From: Sipunculus nudus
Lineage: Eukaryota > Annelida > Sipuncula > Golfingiida > Sipunculidae
DNA: 64,000 nucleotides
Reading direction: 5' to 3'
Assembly: GCA_026874595.1 (NCBI GenBank)
Contig: CM049313.1
Location: 52,005,659 to 52,069,658, forward strand
Shown: positions 8,524 to 20,920 of the stretch, piece after piece
How the letters are laid out: every line of letters begins with the position of its first letter
Position numbering within the stretch: the first letter of the stretch is position 1
The notes under the pieces: generated by a model
The model's input: the letters and a program-made list of their open reading frames with translations, nothing else
Database searches by the model: none
Told to the model about the DNA's origin: nothing
Position numbers and translations under genes: made by a program

Positions 8524-11519
8524 GTGTCCCAAAAACATTCAAATTAAATTTTTCTTTGGGCCTTTCATGAGCAAATAACTTGGCAATGAGAGTAACTGAC
8601 TGTGGTTCAGCACAGTAATAGTCATGTATACCACATTGCACGACTGCTGTTCTAAAACAATTGGACTGTTAAGTTAACACTTGATCTTCCTGCTGTTATC
8701 ATAAGGTGTGAATGGAGAAGGTATTAATGAAATATTGAATATTATAACCGGAGGCTACCAATGATAAAGATTTTTATTGATATTAAGGACTTGAAAAATA
8801 CGATTCTTACTTATAACAAGTGTCCTTGACGTGCTTCATGAGACAATAAAGGAAGAGAAGGCTGATAGCTAGACAGAAGGTCAAACTATACCTATGAAAC
8901 AATCGATGGTGTGCTTTAAAATCAGGAGTGATAATTCAGACTGGCTGTGACAGGCGGCAAATGAAGTTCAATAGGTGTTGGGGGTAATACGATGTTTTTC
9001 AACCATTTCCCAAGTCGGGCTGTGATAACAGTCGCAGTTACGGTATTCCATAAAGTCAGTCGTAAAGTTTTCTATTCGAGAACGAGAAATGGCATAGTTG
9101 TATCGGAAATTTATTGTATGCAAGTTTTGTTCTACTGTTGAAAATACAAGACTGCTATTAAAAAAAGTTGCGTACGATGGTCAACGTGTGTGCGGTGAGT
9201 GTAAATTATTGATAATTTAACGTTGTTTGAGTATGATTGTGTGGTCATCTTGTCGATTTTCATTATTTTCAATTTTAATGTTGTTTAAAAAAGTCTAAAA
9301 ATAATAACTGCCAAGTCGTTTTTTTTTACGGCAAATTCTTGACTTATTCACGGAGCACGGAGCCAAATGTCTACAATTTCGTCGGTAGATACAGCTTTAT
9401 CTAGGCGTTATTTTTACACATAATCCCTGGAGGACTTGCCACAGAAAGGGCTCGAAATCTTTGCTATGTCAGACTGGACCCTTTCAGTTACCAGGGCTGG
9501 CGTCATCAGTGTTTAAATTGTATATATGAAGCTCAATTGAGCCACCAGTTTCTAGCAAATGCCTCAGCAATACATCACCTCTTTCGTAATGAATTGCCCC
9601 AACCTATACTTAAGTTGGCCTCAGTCCCACAAAAAGTAAGGTGGGCTGGCACTTTAAAAAATGTATAATCTTCCTTTCAGAACTTCAGGTATTCATAAAA
9701 GATGAAGTATTCTGTATAGTAGACAGAATAGTAGTCTGCTCCTCTGTTTTACTTAAAAAGAAGCTATTAAACACGGTCAAGAGGCGACCGAATAGGTTAT
9801 CTGACACTGTTACAAAATACATATTCACTTGCCACAATATTGTCTTCAACTTTCAGTTCAGTTTGGTTGGATACAACTGTACAAGCAGTGAACTATGTTG
9901 GACTTCTTTATCAAATCCTACACGGGTTGTATGTGTGAGATGGTAAATCCCGCCAATATACGTTTGAAAATCTAGTAATTTAGGTCAAATAAAAGATGTT
10001 ACTCTAGGGATATTCAACCAACCACCTAAGGTTACAGGGTTTTTCCGCATGACAGCATGACCGTGTTTACTAACAGCTTGAAGATAAATGAGCTCTCATA
10101 TCAATTATTGAGGCGTTATAAGGGCTTTTATTTACAGGAATAACCTATAGTTCATAAATATATACACAGAGTAAGCAAGGAATTCTAAAGAAAAGGTAGG
10201 TGAATAACTGGCTTTTTATTAGGTCACTGTGACCTATATTCCTTGGGTTCTGTTACTAAAACATGATTTCAACATCTTGACAGCCATACTTAGATTTAAG
10301 TATTAAAAGCGTCTGCAGTAAAGTGTACAATCATATCACAAAATCAAAATAATGGATCGCATGCACACATATATTCCTAGCACCATTCCGAACCTGAACA
10401 AAATTGACCGAACCAACTTATAGACATGCCCTTTACAGTTCTGACATATTTAATCTTTTACGTTTGGTTTATACAATAGCTCCCATTCGTCAATTACATA
10501 AATAAGTTCATTGTTTTGAAATTACCTATGCTTATTCATCATAGCCACCTTTGTCTGTTGTACATTTTGTGCCATGATAATAGTTAATTATATAGATATA
10601 GATAATAGTTTCGTTTCATTTAAACATGACAAGTTATTAATTTAATTTGAGACTTACTGTTTATATTCAAGAAACGTTTAACTCTGCACATATATTTTCT
10701 GACTTAGAATTAATAAAAATGGTTGACCAATAAATGGTTGACCAAAAATGTACTAAGCGAACTTTCGCCAAAAAAGGTAAAAAATCCGTGTCTCAAGAGG
10801 TTTATTTGTTGCAATATCCGTTTATTACAACTTTTAAGAGGTAGTTACAGGAAGATTAGCGTTATTTACTGATTCAAACAAGCTTCGCAAATTCCAACTC
10901 AACAGTTGGAATGAAATGTTGTACACGAAGTTAATATATGATAGTCTTCATTTTTAAATAAAAGGTATCCGGGAAAATATTTTTTTAAATAAAAGATGGT
11001 TATAAGGCATGGGAATTTCCAAGTACTATGCATCAAATCTTGATTATAATTACATATCATTACTTGCATACATTGCCAATATTCTTTTTATTAAAAAGGT
11101 TTTCCAGGTCTCTAAATAAGGAAAAAAAATATGATTTTCACGTTTTTCACAACTTCCAGAATCCAGGTAAAGGGAGATTACAAAAAAAAAGAAACAATCC
11201 CCTAAGCATTCGAACAGGTATATATTCTGAGGGGGTAAGAACATGGAGTCAGTACTATAGATATAATACCCACCTTCGGATAATAAAAAACACTACATTT
11301 TCACCACCGTTCTCACACTCATATCGCTCACTGTTTTATTAACCCTTTTCACCTCATCTGTAGGCGATATGTTTTTCAACATTTTTATTTTTTATCTCCA
11401 GCATTTTATCTCTGTAACCTCATTCTAATTATCAGGTGCAGCTGCACTATTTGCTCCTAGTTAAGGTTCGGCTCAGAAAAAAAAGACTGTTCAGGATAAA
11501 ATAATATGTCAAGATTACC
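8522..11519. other. Unannotated, AT-rich, no recognised gene
   Basis: Only short frames occur (for example 101 residues at 9641-9946 and 104 residues at 11028-11342). None shows a recognisable domain or motif, and none has neighbouring frames suggesting exons. I see no tRNA, rRNA or clear transposon termini here. Confidence 0.5.
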
Positions 11520-11762
11520 GTAATAAGTGTGAACTTACTTCATCAGACACACTTGGTTCTACTTAACATTTGATGCAGTGCTACTTTTACGTGAGCTTTC
11601 TAAAGTGGCTACTTTTGGTAAATCTTTATTGCATTGCGTGCCACTTAATTTAAGTGTGTGGGTGCAATGTAACACGTCCGAGTCACGTTACAGTGAAACT
11701 CGTTACTGTTCGTCACGACTGCTCAGTCATAAATATTTGTATTAGTATAACTTAAGGAGTGG

Positions 11763-11862
11763 TAGGACGTAGCTTAGTTGATAAGGCGTTGGCTTTCGGA
11801 GCTGAATATCCCTGGTTTAAATCCCTCCGGTGCCTCCGGTGGCTCGATAAAATCCAGAAGGC
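11763..11862 (+). repeat. tRNA-derived SINE-like module in R1 (copy B)
   Basis: A-box-like tagcttagttgataaggcg (about 11770-11788) and B-box-like ggtttaaatcc (11814-11824) are spaced as in a tRNA, followed by ggtggctcgataaaatccag and a TA-rich tail. This copy is better preserved than the one at 172-271. No acceptor stem closes, so it is not a tRNA gene. Confidence 0.6.
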
Positions 11863-11901
11863 TAAATAATAAGGCCATGCACCTATCCTTTGTCAAATAT
11901 C

Positions 11902-11903
11902 TA

Positions 11904-11968
<65 letters not shown>
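11902..11968. repeat. (AT)n microsatellite
   Basis: AT dinucleotide run of about 65 bases with one GT interruption near its start, in the tail of R1 copy B. Confidence 0.95.
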
Positions 11969-11971
<3 letters not shown>

Positions 11972-12116
11972 GCGAAGCGAATTAATAAGTGTGTCAGAGT
12001 ATGGAGATAATCCTGGTGACTAAAATATGGTAAAAATCAGTTGGTAAACCACCGCGGTATGGGCCTAGTGGTATCAACACCCGTTAGAGCTAGTTGCTTT
12101 CGTTTGTAAAATACAT

Positions 12117-13983
12117 TGTTATAGGTGCTCCTTTTATTGTGTGACACTGGCGTAACTCGTGTTGTTGTTGCACTTCATGTTTTATCCGTACTGGCTGAAC
12201 TCTCGTTGTCATGCTGGCCGGGGGTTTTCACGCCTGGCCGAGGTCACGTGATGACCCTGGTATGTAGAGATTCACACAGTGATGTTTTTCTTGAGAATTC
12301 CTGTGACGGGTGCTAACCGTGTATGGTGTATTATTCTTCGAATGTTTTAGAGGTGGAAAATTCTCGGCTTAGGGTGAAGAGTATATAAAGGGGCTGTGTT
12401 TTGGAGCCGGGGGCAGAGAGCAGAGAAGAGTCCAGGGGACGCAGAAGCGTGTGTGTCGGTTTGTGGGACCTTGTCCGACGTGTGCGGCAATTATAGATTT
12501 TCTTCAGACTCTTTTGGACTTAAGTTTACTTTTTGGATTAAAGGGGCAAAAAAGTGAATTGAGCGTTACGATCCTCTAATTTAACACTGCCGCTTGTGTA
12601 CACGTGTTTGACTTCACAGCACATTCAGGACAATTAAGAAAAACCAACGATCTTTTAGCGATGGTTGTGTGAAGTTTTGAAAAATAATAACTTATCCAAG
12701 TGATACCGATTTGCAGACAATTTTATAATGTGTTGTATGAGAGAATTGTAGGATTGACTGCAGTTCGAGATTGCAGAATAAATGAACTCTTTAATAAAAG
12801 TCACCGCCTAATAAGGTAGTGGAATATATTAAATGTCCATGTAAAGGTATGTAAAACGGTATTTATTTGAAAGATGAAAAGAATATAATACGGGACGTTG
12901 GTGACCCAATTATGTCTGTCACTTTGAGCAAATGCCTTTGACTGCTGAGCCGATGTATGACATGGAATGGCATCGCCAATAATTGTCCTTTTGGGCCTCC
13001 ATTCTGCCTGATATTACATGCAAAAGATTTTTTAATAAAATACTGAAATACTGGCTCTCTGAATCCAGCGTTTTATATTAACTTCAGTGCGTATACGCAC
13101 CAAATCCGGGGTTTTGTTGTGAGGAAATTCGTCATATTTATATCCCGTGGAAACACGGTCCCGTTATAATACATTCATTTCTTGACGTAGTTCAATAATA
13201 CTAGCTTGACAAACATCGAATTTAGCGTCACCTGAGGAAAGGCCGCTTCATATTTATAATTATAACGCGCTACTGGTTGTATTGTAATCGAAGTGCCATG
13301 TGCGAGTCTGCGTGTATGTCAGTGTGCAAGCCAGCTGACAGCTTCGGCATTCACTGGTCTCGTGAACATTTTACGCGGTAAATACGGCACCATATGAAAA
13401 AAATCATCCTTGTTTTAATATGCATATTACGTGCTACTGGACGGCATTTAGCCAAGTAGGCTAGTAAGTTCACAGCGTCCTTACAGAGCCCTGTATTCAC
13501 ACAAATAAACCCAGCGATCTGGGATCTTGAGCAAATGCGCAAATTGGTAAGCCCCGTACGCTGTCAGCGGCATAGACAATTATATCACTGCATACATGTT
13601 TCAAGTGAATTGCCAAGATGTTTTTTTTTTTGCAAGAGCTTTACACTGGACTGTCATATTCCGAGAGTATACATTTAAAGAACTTATCGTTGTGACGGTG
13701 TTGGTATCCAGGAACTGTGCACATTATTTTTCTGTGTGATTGTATTGATTTGTTGTTATTCCGCTGTTTTACTGTATAATTGTATTGATTTAGTGTATTG
13801 TAATGTTAGGGTTGTTTTAAAAATAAATTATAGTTATTTGTTAACAAAAAACCACTGACTTCTTTATTTATTCTCCCAGACATTTCACCCTGCCTAGTGT
13901 TACAGAATCTGATTTTTTTATCTCCTTTACAAAATTTGTGTTCAGCACGCCTACGTGATCTGTTTATATTAGGTTCCGTAACA
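12117..13983 (+). mobile_element. Solo LTR of the Gmr1-like family, split by a 1.07 kb insertion
   Basis: Starts TGTTATAGGTGCTCC, ends CCGTAACA, and is flanked by a perfect 4-base target duplication ACAT (12113-12116 and 13984-13987). It has no internal region, so it is a solo LTR formed by LTR-LTR recombination. LTR sequence runs 12117 to about 12540 and resumes near 13640 (tttacactgg...ccgagagtatac). The repeat at 12561-13634 lies between. The TATA box is kept near 12381; the HSE-like clusters carry substitutions. Confidence 0.88.
12561..13634. repeat. 1.07 kb repeat, copy 1
   Basis: From gagcgttacg to tttttttgca this segment matches 17498-18570 almost base for base; I counted only a handful of substitutions and small indels by eye. 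On the minus strand it carries a 63-residue frame (13351-13542), identical in both copies but without a recognisable domain. About 20 further bases (aaaggggcaaaaaagtgaat) separate its left end from LTR sequence and are absent from copy 2. No terminal inverted repeats were found. The class is unknown: a young mobile element or a recent duplication. Confidence 0.8.
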
Positions 13984-13987
13984 ACAT

Positions 13988-16249
13988 GTAGGTCCTGTGG
14001 TTTTTATGCCGGTTTTGGGTATCCAATTCTCCACTGATATTTCCATTTGACTGCGTGTCTCATACCGCATTCCGAATAACTCTCGCAAAGGAAATTGTTT
14101 ATTATATAATAACTAGAGGGAGAAAGGGGGGGGGGGGGGGGGAGGTCGGAGCAGGTTTACCCTAGATTATCACACAAGACGTGCGAGTTCAGACCAACAA
14201 CTTTACATTTATGTATTCCTCACAATGAGTATGAACAAATGATCGCTTATCAATAATATTATTTCCGAGTATCGAGACAATTATTTATTTACTGCCATTA
14301 GGTTGATTGAATATCAATATTTATTTGACATGCTCTACTAAGACAGACTGTTTTAACGGGATTAAATTTTCCGAAAAAATATGCAGAACGATTTTTTGAA
14401 ACTTTCTTCACTCCGCGATTGTTTTGTGTTACCGCTGCTCTGTATATGGCAATATTCTCTGGGTTTGGTCAAGAGGACACAGAGGCACAGGGCAATTGTA
14501 TGTAATCAGACCAATGCGAGTGAGGTTTTGCATTATGCAAATGGCAACGTGCATAATTATATCAGACGAATCAGAGCTGGGGTCGCTGTTTAACGTCTTT
14601 CTGGCAAGGTTTCCGTTCGATAAAGAACGGTTGTAGGAGATCTTTGTTCCTCCCTCTTGGGACGGGGAGGATTATAAAGGCTGATGAGTTTTATTTCTAT
14701 AAATATATATTTATATTTAGGTAATCTAATTTGAGTTGCGCTACTTAGGTCCACCGATGCAAAACAATCAATTTAATTTTTTTTACTGTGTGGGTTTTTT
14801 TTATTCTTCTACCTTTTTCAGGTTGCGCTAGATCTCCTATAACGGTAATTCCAAAAGCTGACATATCTGTACAATATTCGGTTATCGATTTGCACCTGAT
14901 ATTTATTTTGTGACCTTGCCCTTAGTCCCAACGTCGTACACTCAATAGCTAATACCCCTAAAATGCTATTCTGCTTGGGGGGGGGGTTCAAATGAGCGGG
15001 TATTGCATTGATATTAAATATACTGCAGAGCGACCATGTTTGTATCGAATGTATCGACAATTTATTGATTATTGGTCTTCTCGTTTCGATTTATAAACGA
15101 TATTTCGAGATATTGCGCAAGCTTCAATAAAAATAATGTTTTCCCCAGTTTGGTCACTGAGATCCCTGGCATTTTCATTCCTCCTTACTCTATAATCATT
15201 TTATGTTCCCTCGAATCAAATTTAGATAGAATATTTCTTGCCTAAGCTTATAGTGTTGATTTAAAGGTAAAACATATATTTAATCTCTTAGGCCGACTTC
15301 AGAATATCTACTTTTCGCACAATACTATTGAGCTAAGGGTCAACTTTCTTTCCGTAGTGAACTTCAAAATAATGCAAGTTCATGATTAAGTGATACGGCA
15401 ACATGCAGTCACCGAACATAAATGTGGTTTTATTTCATCAGACATCCTAAGTCCTTCACTCCCACTTGATATTTCTGATAATGGTCTTCTCTTGTCTGCT
15501 TTCTAAAGTGGGTTCTTTCATTTATTACTTATTACGTTCAATTAGATTGAACGACGGTTTGGGGTTAATTTAACCTGTCACGACCAGGGCAGAGTAAAAC
15601 TATTTAAAAAAGCCATATCAGGTTAATTAGGAAACTTGGAAACTAGATTTAAAGTGCAAATACCATTCAGAAATTTGATAGAGTATGGAGAGAAATGTGG
15701 CAATCAGACTACAAAAGACTGCGTAAGTGTCGAGAAAGTCGGGCCAGACTGTTAGTGTTAGCTGATTAATCTAGGTCTAGCTTATCCTATATCCGTTCCT
15801 AATTTTGCACTTGAAGACCAGATTAGTTTCATTACAAGTAAGACAGATTGGTCTTTTATATAATGAAGACTAACAAAAGTATATTAATATTAACATATAA
15901 CAAAGCATCCGTGACAGGTGAACATTTTGCTGCATTGAACATTTGAACAAAGCTTTTTGCTTTTGTACACCATCGTGGTTTCCGACGGATGGCGAAGCAA
16001 TTACCTTTTCGAAAAATAATTTGAAATGGCTCACGATTTTTGGTAAATAACACCCCCCTCCCAACACACACACACACATACATACATCTAGACAGTACGA
16101 GATTATAAACACGTGCATGACCGATTTGTGGCCGCAGAAGAATTTCTTGACACTCATCCAGTGCAGCCACCCTCAACTATTAGAATGATATAGCAGGAGT
16201 GTGAGAACTAGCTTTAAGACTAATTCAAAACATTTGTCTTTTTTTTCAA
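13988..16249. other. Unannotated stretch with G tracts
   Basis: Contains poly-G at 14126-14142 and about 14979-14988, a short (CA)n near 16063-16078, and a diverged R1-like segment at 15425-15610. No frame here is recognisable. The last few hundred bases may hold the decayed 5' part of the LINE that follows. Confidence 0.4.
15425..15610 (+). repeat. Diverged R1-like fragment
   Basis: Shares spaced words with 11540-11700 (catcagaca, gctttctaaagtgg, ttaatttaa, cacgacc...agtgaaact-like) in the same order, but with many substitutions. The tRNA-like module is not present. I judge it an old copy of R1; an alignment would be needed to fix its ends. Confidence 0.35.
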
Positions 16250-17386
16250 GTATGGAATGAGTAGAGTAAGGAGTACGTGGAAAGAGAAAACGATAATTTA
16301 ATTCAGAGTGCAAATTCGAGAGAATAGTCAGAGAACAGTCGATGAGGTATACGAAAAGAAAATCAAAATAATTTCGTTGTGAATCTGAAATGGAAAACTG
16401 CTTAAGTGAAAAATGTTTTAGTAACCGAAGAATACAAAAATGCAAAAGCTAAACTAGAAGAACATTTTACCACAATGACCGAAGGAATTATAATAAGGTC
16501 TCGGGCTCAGTGGTACGAATACGGAGAAAAATGCAATAAATATTTTTTTTTAATTTGGAGAAAAGAAATAAAACTAAAACTTGCATTCGTAGATTTCTGC
16601 TCGTAAATAGAAGCAAAATTTTACGGGAACAGGAAATATTGACAGAAATAAAGACATACTACAAGATAAAATATCAGCGAAGAATTAAGGAATTAATCGG
16701 AAAATGAATGTTATAATTTTTTTGGAAAATATTAATCTAGCAATGGTACCGGATGAAGAAAAACGTATGTTGCAACTTATACTGCAAGAAATGAAACAAA
16801 CTTTATTGTCAATGCCTAAAAGTAAAACGCCTGGTAACGATGGAATTTACCTAAACTTTTTCGATAAACTAGGCAAACATTTAATTAATTGTATACGAGA
16901 TAGCTATACTAGGGGTTTCTTAGAGCAAGCTGTAATATCACTGATGCAAAAAACTGGTAAAGATAACTGTCTGCTGAAATCCTGGAGACCGATAAGCCTC
17001 ATTAATACAGATGCAAAAATAATAAGTAAACTATTAGCAGTGAGACTAAGACGAGTTTTACCTAGGATTATAAGTACGAAACAATTTGCGTTTGTTAAAG
17101 AGAGAACCATAGATGACCCTTGAAAACTGATTCTCGATATTCTGGAGTATACAAAAACAGAAAGAATGGAAGGCATTTGTTCGCGGCGGATTATGAAGCA
17201 GCTTTTGATTCTTTGGATTTTTACTTCTCAAACTGTGTGTTGAAGAAGTTCGGTTTCCCGCGTTACTTTTTAAGATGGAATTAAATATTACAGCACCAAC
17301 TGAAGAATTGTGTCGTTAACAATGGATTCTCCACGGGTTACTTGCCTGTTGAACGAGGATGTCGACAAGGGGACACATTATCTCCA
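16250..17386 (+). pseudogene. L1/Tx1-like LINE ORF2, 5' portion (linker and RT start)
   Basis: Two open pieces, 16406-16606 and 16704-17123, belong to one LINE. The first has the L1-type pre-RT motif GIIIRSRAQWYEYGEKCNKY followed by FF and, after a frame change, a KR-rich stretch. The second has SMPKSKTPGNDGIYLNFF and LKSWRPISLINTDAKIISK, then QFAFVKERTIDDP. After a stop, ADYEAAFDSLDFYFSN and RGCRQGDTLSPY follow, up to the insertion at 17389. The encoded enzyme would be a target-primed reverse transcriptase. Frameshifts and stops make it inactive. The endonuclease region is missing or too decayed to see. Confidence 0.85.
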
Positions 17387-17388
17387 TA

Positions 17389-19287
17389 CCGTATTTGACG
17401 TTATAAACGCCCCGGGCGCTTTCAAAATTAAATTTTTACAAATATTTTTATACTCTAATAAGCGCCCCTCCCCTACCCATATCTGCCAACTTCCAAAGAG
17501 CGTTACGATCCTCTAATTTAACACTGCCGCTTGTGTACACGTGTTTGACTTCACAGCACATTCAGGACAATTAAGAAAAACCAACGATCTTTTAGCGATG
17601 GTTGTGTGAAGTTTTGAAAATAATAACTTATCCAAGTGATACCGATTTGCAGACAATTTTATAATGTGTTGTATGAGAGAATTGTAGGATTGACTGCAGT
17701 TCGAGATTGCAGAATAAATGAACTCTTTAATAAAAGTCACCGCCTAATAAGGTAGTGGAATATATTAAATGTCCATGTAAAGGTATGTAAAACGGTATTT
17801 ATTTGAAAGATGAAAAGAATATAATACGGGACGTTGGTGACCCAATTATGTCTGTCACTTTGCGCAAATACCTTTGACTGCTGAGCCGATGTATGACATG
17901 GAATGGCATCGCCAATAATTGTCCTTTTGGGCCTCCATTCTGCCTGATATTACATGCAAAAGATTTTTTAATAAAATACTGAAATACTGGCCCTCTGAAT
18001 CCAGCGTTTTACATTAACTTCAGTGCGTATACGCACCAAATCCGGGGTTTTGTTGTGAGGAAATTCGTCATATTTATATCCCGTGGAAACACGGTCCCGT
18101 TATAATACATTCATTTCTTGACGTAGTTCAATAATACTAGCTTGACAAACATCGAATTTAGCGTCACCTGAGGAAAGGCCGCTTCATATTTATAATTATA
18201 ACGCGCTACTGGTTGTATTGTAATCGAAGTGCCATGTGCGAGTCTGCGTGTATGTCAGTGTGCAAGCCAGCTGACAGCTTCGGCATTCACTGGTCTCGTG
18301 AACATTTTACGCGGTAAATACGGCACCATATGAAAAAAATCATCCTTGTTTTAATATGCATATTACGTGCTACTGGACGGCATTTAGCCAAGTAGGCTAG
18401 TAAGTTCACAGCGTCCTTACAGAGCCCTGTATTCACACAAATAAACCCAGCGATCTGGGATCTTGAGCAAATGCGCAAATTGGTAAGCCCCGTACGCTGT
18501 CAGCGGCATAGACAATTATATCACTGCATACATGTTTCAAGTGAATTGCCAAGATGTTTTTTTTTTTGCAAAAAAAAATGCATTACAACTTTTATTTTAA
18601 GGACTGGGAATTCCGTTTCGGTCTGTCAGTTCCGCGATTCCGTCCGCGGAAAATCATTAGCTCTGTCAGAAGGGCTTTCATATATTGATTCAGTTAAAAT
18701 CCCTGTTTCAATGCGGCAAGGGCAAACCTTCTCTTACCAATAATTTAACTATGTGCACCTGTAAATCTTATGTATAAACAATAAATTAAAACAAAAACAA
18801 ATATTGAAATGTTCTTTAAATTATCCTTGGTGGCCTTGAGGACTCTAAACACTTGTACCCGTTTATAAACGGCCGCCTTTCTTTGCCAAATATTTTTTGG
18901 ATAAAATTTATTGTCCTGTACACGAGCAAATACGGTAAGTATATATATTTCATTGCAAATATATCCACATATCTAAATTCAGGTCATCCGATCAGCATGG
19001 CCACCTGCAGGGTCGGCCTTCAAGGACACAGTCAGTTAATGTTATCTATGACACACTTGACCACTGATAATAATATTAGATTATAAAGCCTAACGGATAT
19101 AGAGTAAAAACTTGCGGTAACTTTTAAGCTTAGAGGGGAGAAATGAAAGCATTATGTTGCCCCATTTTATATTGGCTATGGAGAAAAGTGAGGTTAAGAT
19201 GGCTCATCCCTTAGTTTTCTTAATGTGAAAAAGGGGGGGGGGGGGGGGGCGCTTATTACGGGTTGGGCGCTTATTACGATGTTACGG
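17389..19287. mobile_element. TA-flanked MITE inserted in the LINE
   Basis: The LINE frame is interrupted exactly between TA (17387-17388) and TA (19288-19289). Joining across the gap restores LSPY followed by KFLLSMEVLI, as expected for this RT region. The ends are inverted: CCGTA...cgttataaacgccc on the left and gggcgcttattacg...TACGG on the right, about 24 bases with mismatches. TA duplication plus inverted ends suggest a Tc1/mariner-type non-autonomous element of about 826 bases before it received the 1.07 kb repeat (17498-18570). A poly-G tract lies at 19233-19249. Confidence 0.75.
17498..18570. repeat. 1.07 kb repeat, copy 2
   Basis: Near-identical to 12561-13634. Differences seen include one A fewer near 17619, cgcaaatacc for agcaaatgcc near 17863, and a shorter T run. 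Here it is nested in the MITE at 17389-19287. The right junction is an A run (gcaaaaaaaaatgc), the left is cttccaaa. No convincing target duplication was found for either copy, so the mobility mechanism is open. Confidence 0.8.
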
Positions 19288-19289
19288 TA

Positions 19290-20920
19290 CAAATTTTTAT
19301 TATCAATGGAAGTTTTGATTAAGATGGTCTTAGATAATACGCACATAGTGGGGATAGATATCTGTGGACACCAAATAAAATCTGTTGTCTTCGCTTACGA
19401 CTCTAGACATTTGTTATCAAAAACGTAAACTCCTTAAAACAATTAGAGAAGACATTATATCTATTTGAGAAGTATACTTCGCTTAAACTAAATCGTGAGA
19501 AATCTGAGATATCGTGGACAGGAGAATCTTGGAATCAACCAAAGCTAGATCTAGTTTATAAATGGGTGGATCTTAACGTAGAATATATACGGATTTTAGG
19601 AATAGATATATCTTATAACTAAGTTATACAAGAAATGTGGATAAGATAATTGATAGTATCAGGTCAACCCTAAGAATGTGGAAGATTCGGAATTTAACAT
19701 TATACGGAAAGGCGTCCATATTGAAATCTCTCATATTGCCAAAAGCTATGTACATGTGTAATGAGTTAATTTCACCAAACAATTTTATCAGTAAAGAGAA
19801 GGATAATGTGGCCGATTTTATATGGGACGGCGACGTCCCAAAAATTAAATACAAATTTTTTATTCAAGAAAAAAGAATGGATGATTGGGGTTAACAGATT
19901 TGACCAGTATGGTCAAGGCATGGAGGATACTCTGGATAAAAAATACTTTGAAAAGGAAGATACCTCATTTTATCTTACAAAAAAATGGGTTTAAGGTGCC
20001 AGGTACAAACCTGGATAAAGCAAGAATTAAATCAGCTGTGCCTTTATTTTATAAACAATGTTTATCTGAATAGTGTGATCTGTACGAGAGTTACCCGTGT
20101 GATAAGGTCGGTGTTCTAGAATAACCCCTGTGGAAAAACAAGTGTTAAAAAATTAAAATAATTAAAAAAGCGTGGCTACAAATACTTAGAGAGTCGTCGG
20201 ATATACTTACAGCTTCGGAATATACATGTACCGATCGAAGATAGTAAGGTGATTATAGATATGGTTAGCACCGAAGTTATATAAAGTAGACTTATATATA
20301 CAGAAAATTCCAACTGCGAGGTGCTATCTAGATAAATGTGTTAACGCTGGCGTTAACTGGAAAAATGTATACAAAACTGTTTTCGGTACAACTATTGATA
20401 CGAGGTTACAGGCTTTTCAATATAAGATTTTACATAATATAATGACTGTTAATGCTGTACTGAAAAGATGGAAAATCGTTAACTCAAGTAGATGTAGTTA
20501 TTGTTTTCTATACAACGAAAGTATTGACCACATTTTTTGTATATGCAAAGTTCCGTTTTCATTATATATACAAATTAAATATAAATTAAGAACATTAAAG
20601 GTCGACTTGCCAAGTTGTACAAAATTTAATATACTCACAGGGATTCCACATACTGGGCCGCGGAGTAGTCTGATAAATCATAATACATTGTTGTATAAAT
20701 ACATGGTGTTCTCATACAGAAACAAGGTAGATATATGCCACGTGGATGCTTTTTGTGCGATGTTAAATCAATATGAGATATGAAAGGATCGAAAGGGTTA
20801 TTGCAAAGAAAGGTAATAAATACAAGTATCATATGGAGAAATGGGAACTCATTTTGATAAACTCAGTATGGAGTAAATTATACAAAAGAAAAAATGAAAT
20901 AAATATGTGTACCGCACGTG
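19290..20920 (+). pseudogene. L1/Tx1-like LINE ORF2, 3' portion
   Basis: The RT continues after the MITE: SMEVLIKMVLDNTHIVGIDI, then VVFAYDSRHLL, the catalytic FADD-type box altered to FAYD. Next come LYLFEKYTSLKLNREKSEI, RMWKIRNLTLYGKASILKSL and DFIWDGDVPKIKYK (19637-20073), the L1-type thumb and post-RT region. The C-terminal part (about 20240-20783) has a Cys/His cluster CSYCFLYNESIDHIFCIC as in many L1/Tx1 ORF2 tails. A final piece RYERIERVIAKKGNKYKYH runs to about 20910. Several stops and frame changes and the lost catalytic Asp show a dead copy. Confidence 0.85.

Larger units (their letters stand above)
11520..12116 (+). repeat. R1 dispersed repeat, copy B
   Basis: The second copy of R1 runs from about 11586 (matching window base 1) or slightly earlier, through a tRNA-like module, an (AT)n tract and the gcgaagcgaatt...gtatcaacac segment seen at 6131-6330. 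In this copy the repeat continues as far as the solo LTR at 12117. The final ACAT (12113-12116) is the target duplication of that LTR, repeated at 13984-13987. Confidence 0.75.

Noticed and set aside
13351-13542. 63-residue minus-strand frame, identical at 18287-18478
   Set aside because: Identity reflects the recent duplication of the 1.07 kb repeat; no domain or codon bias supports a protein.
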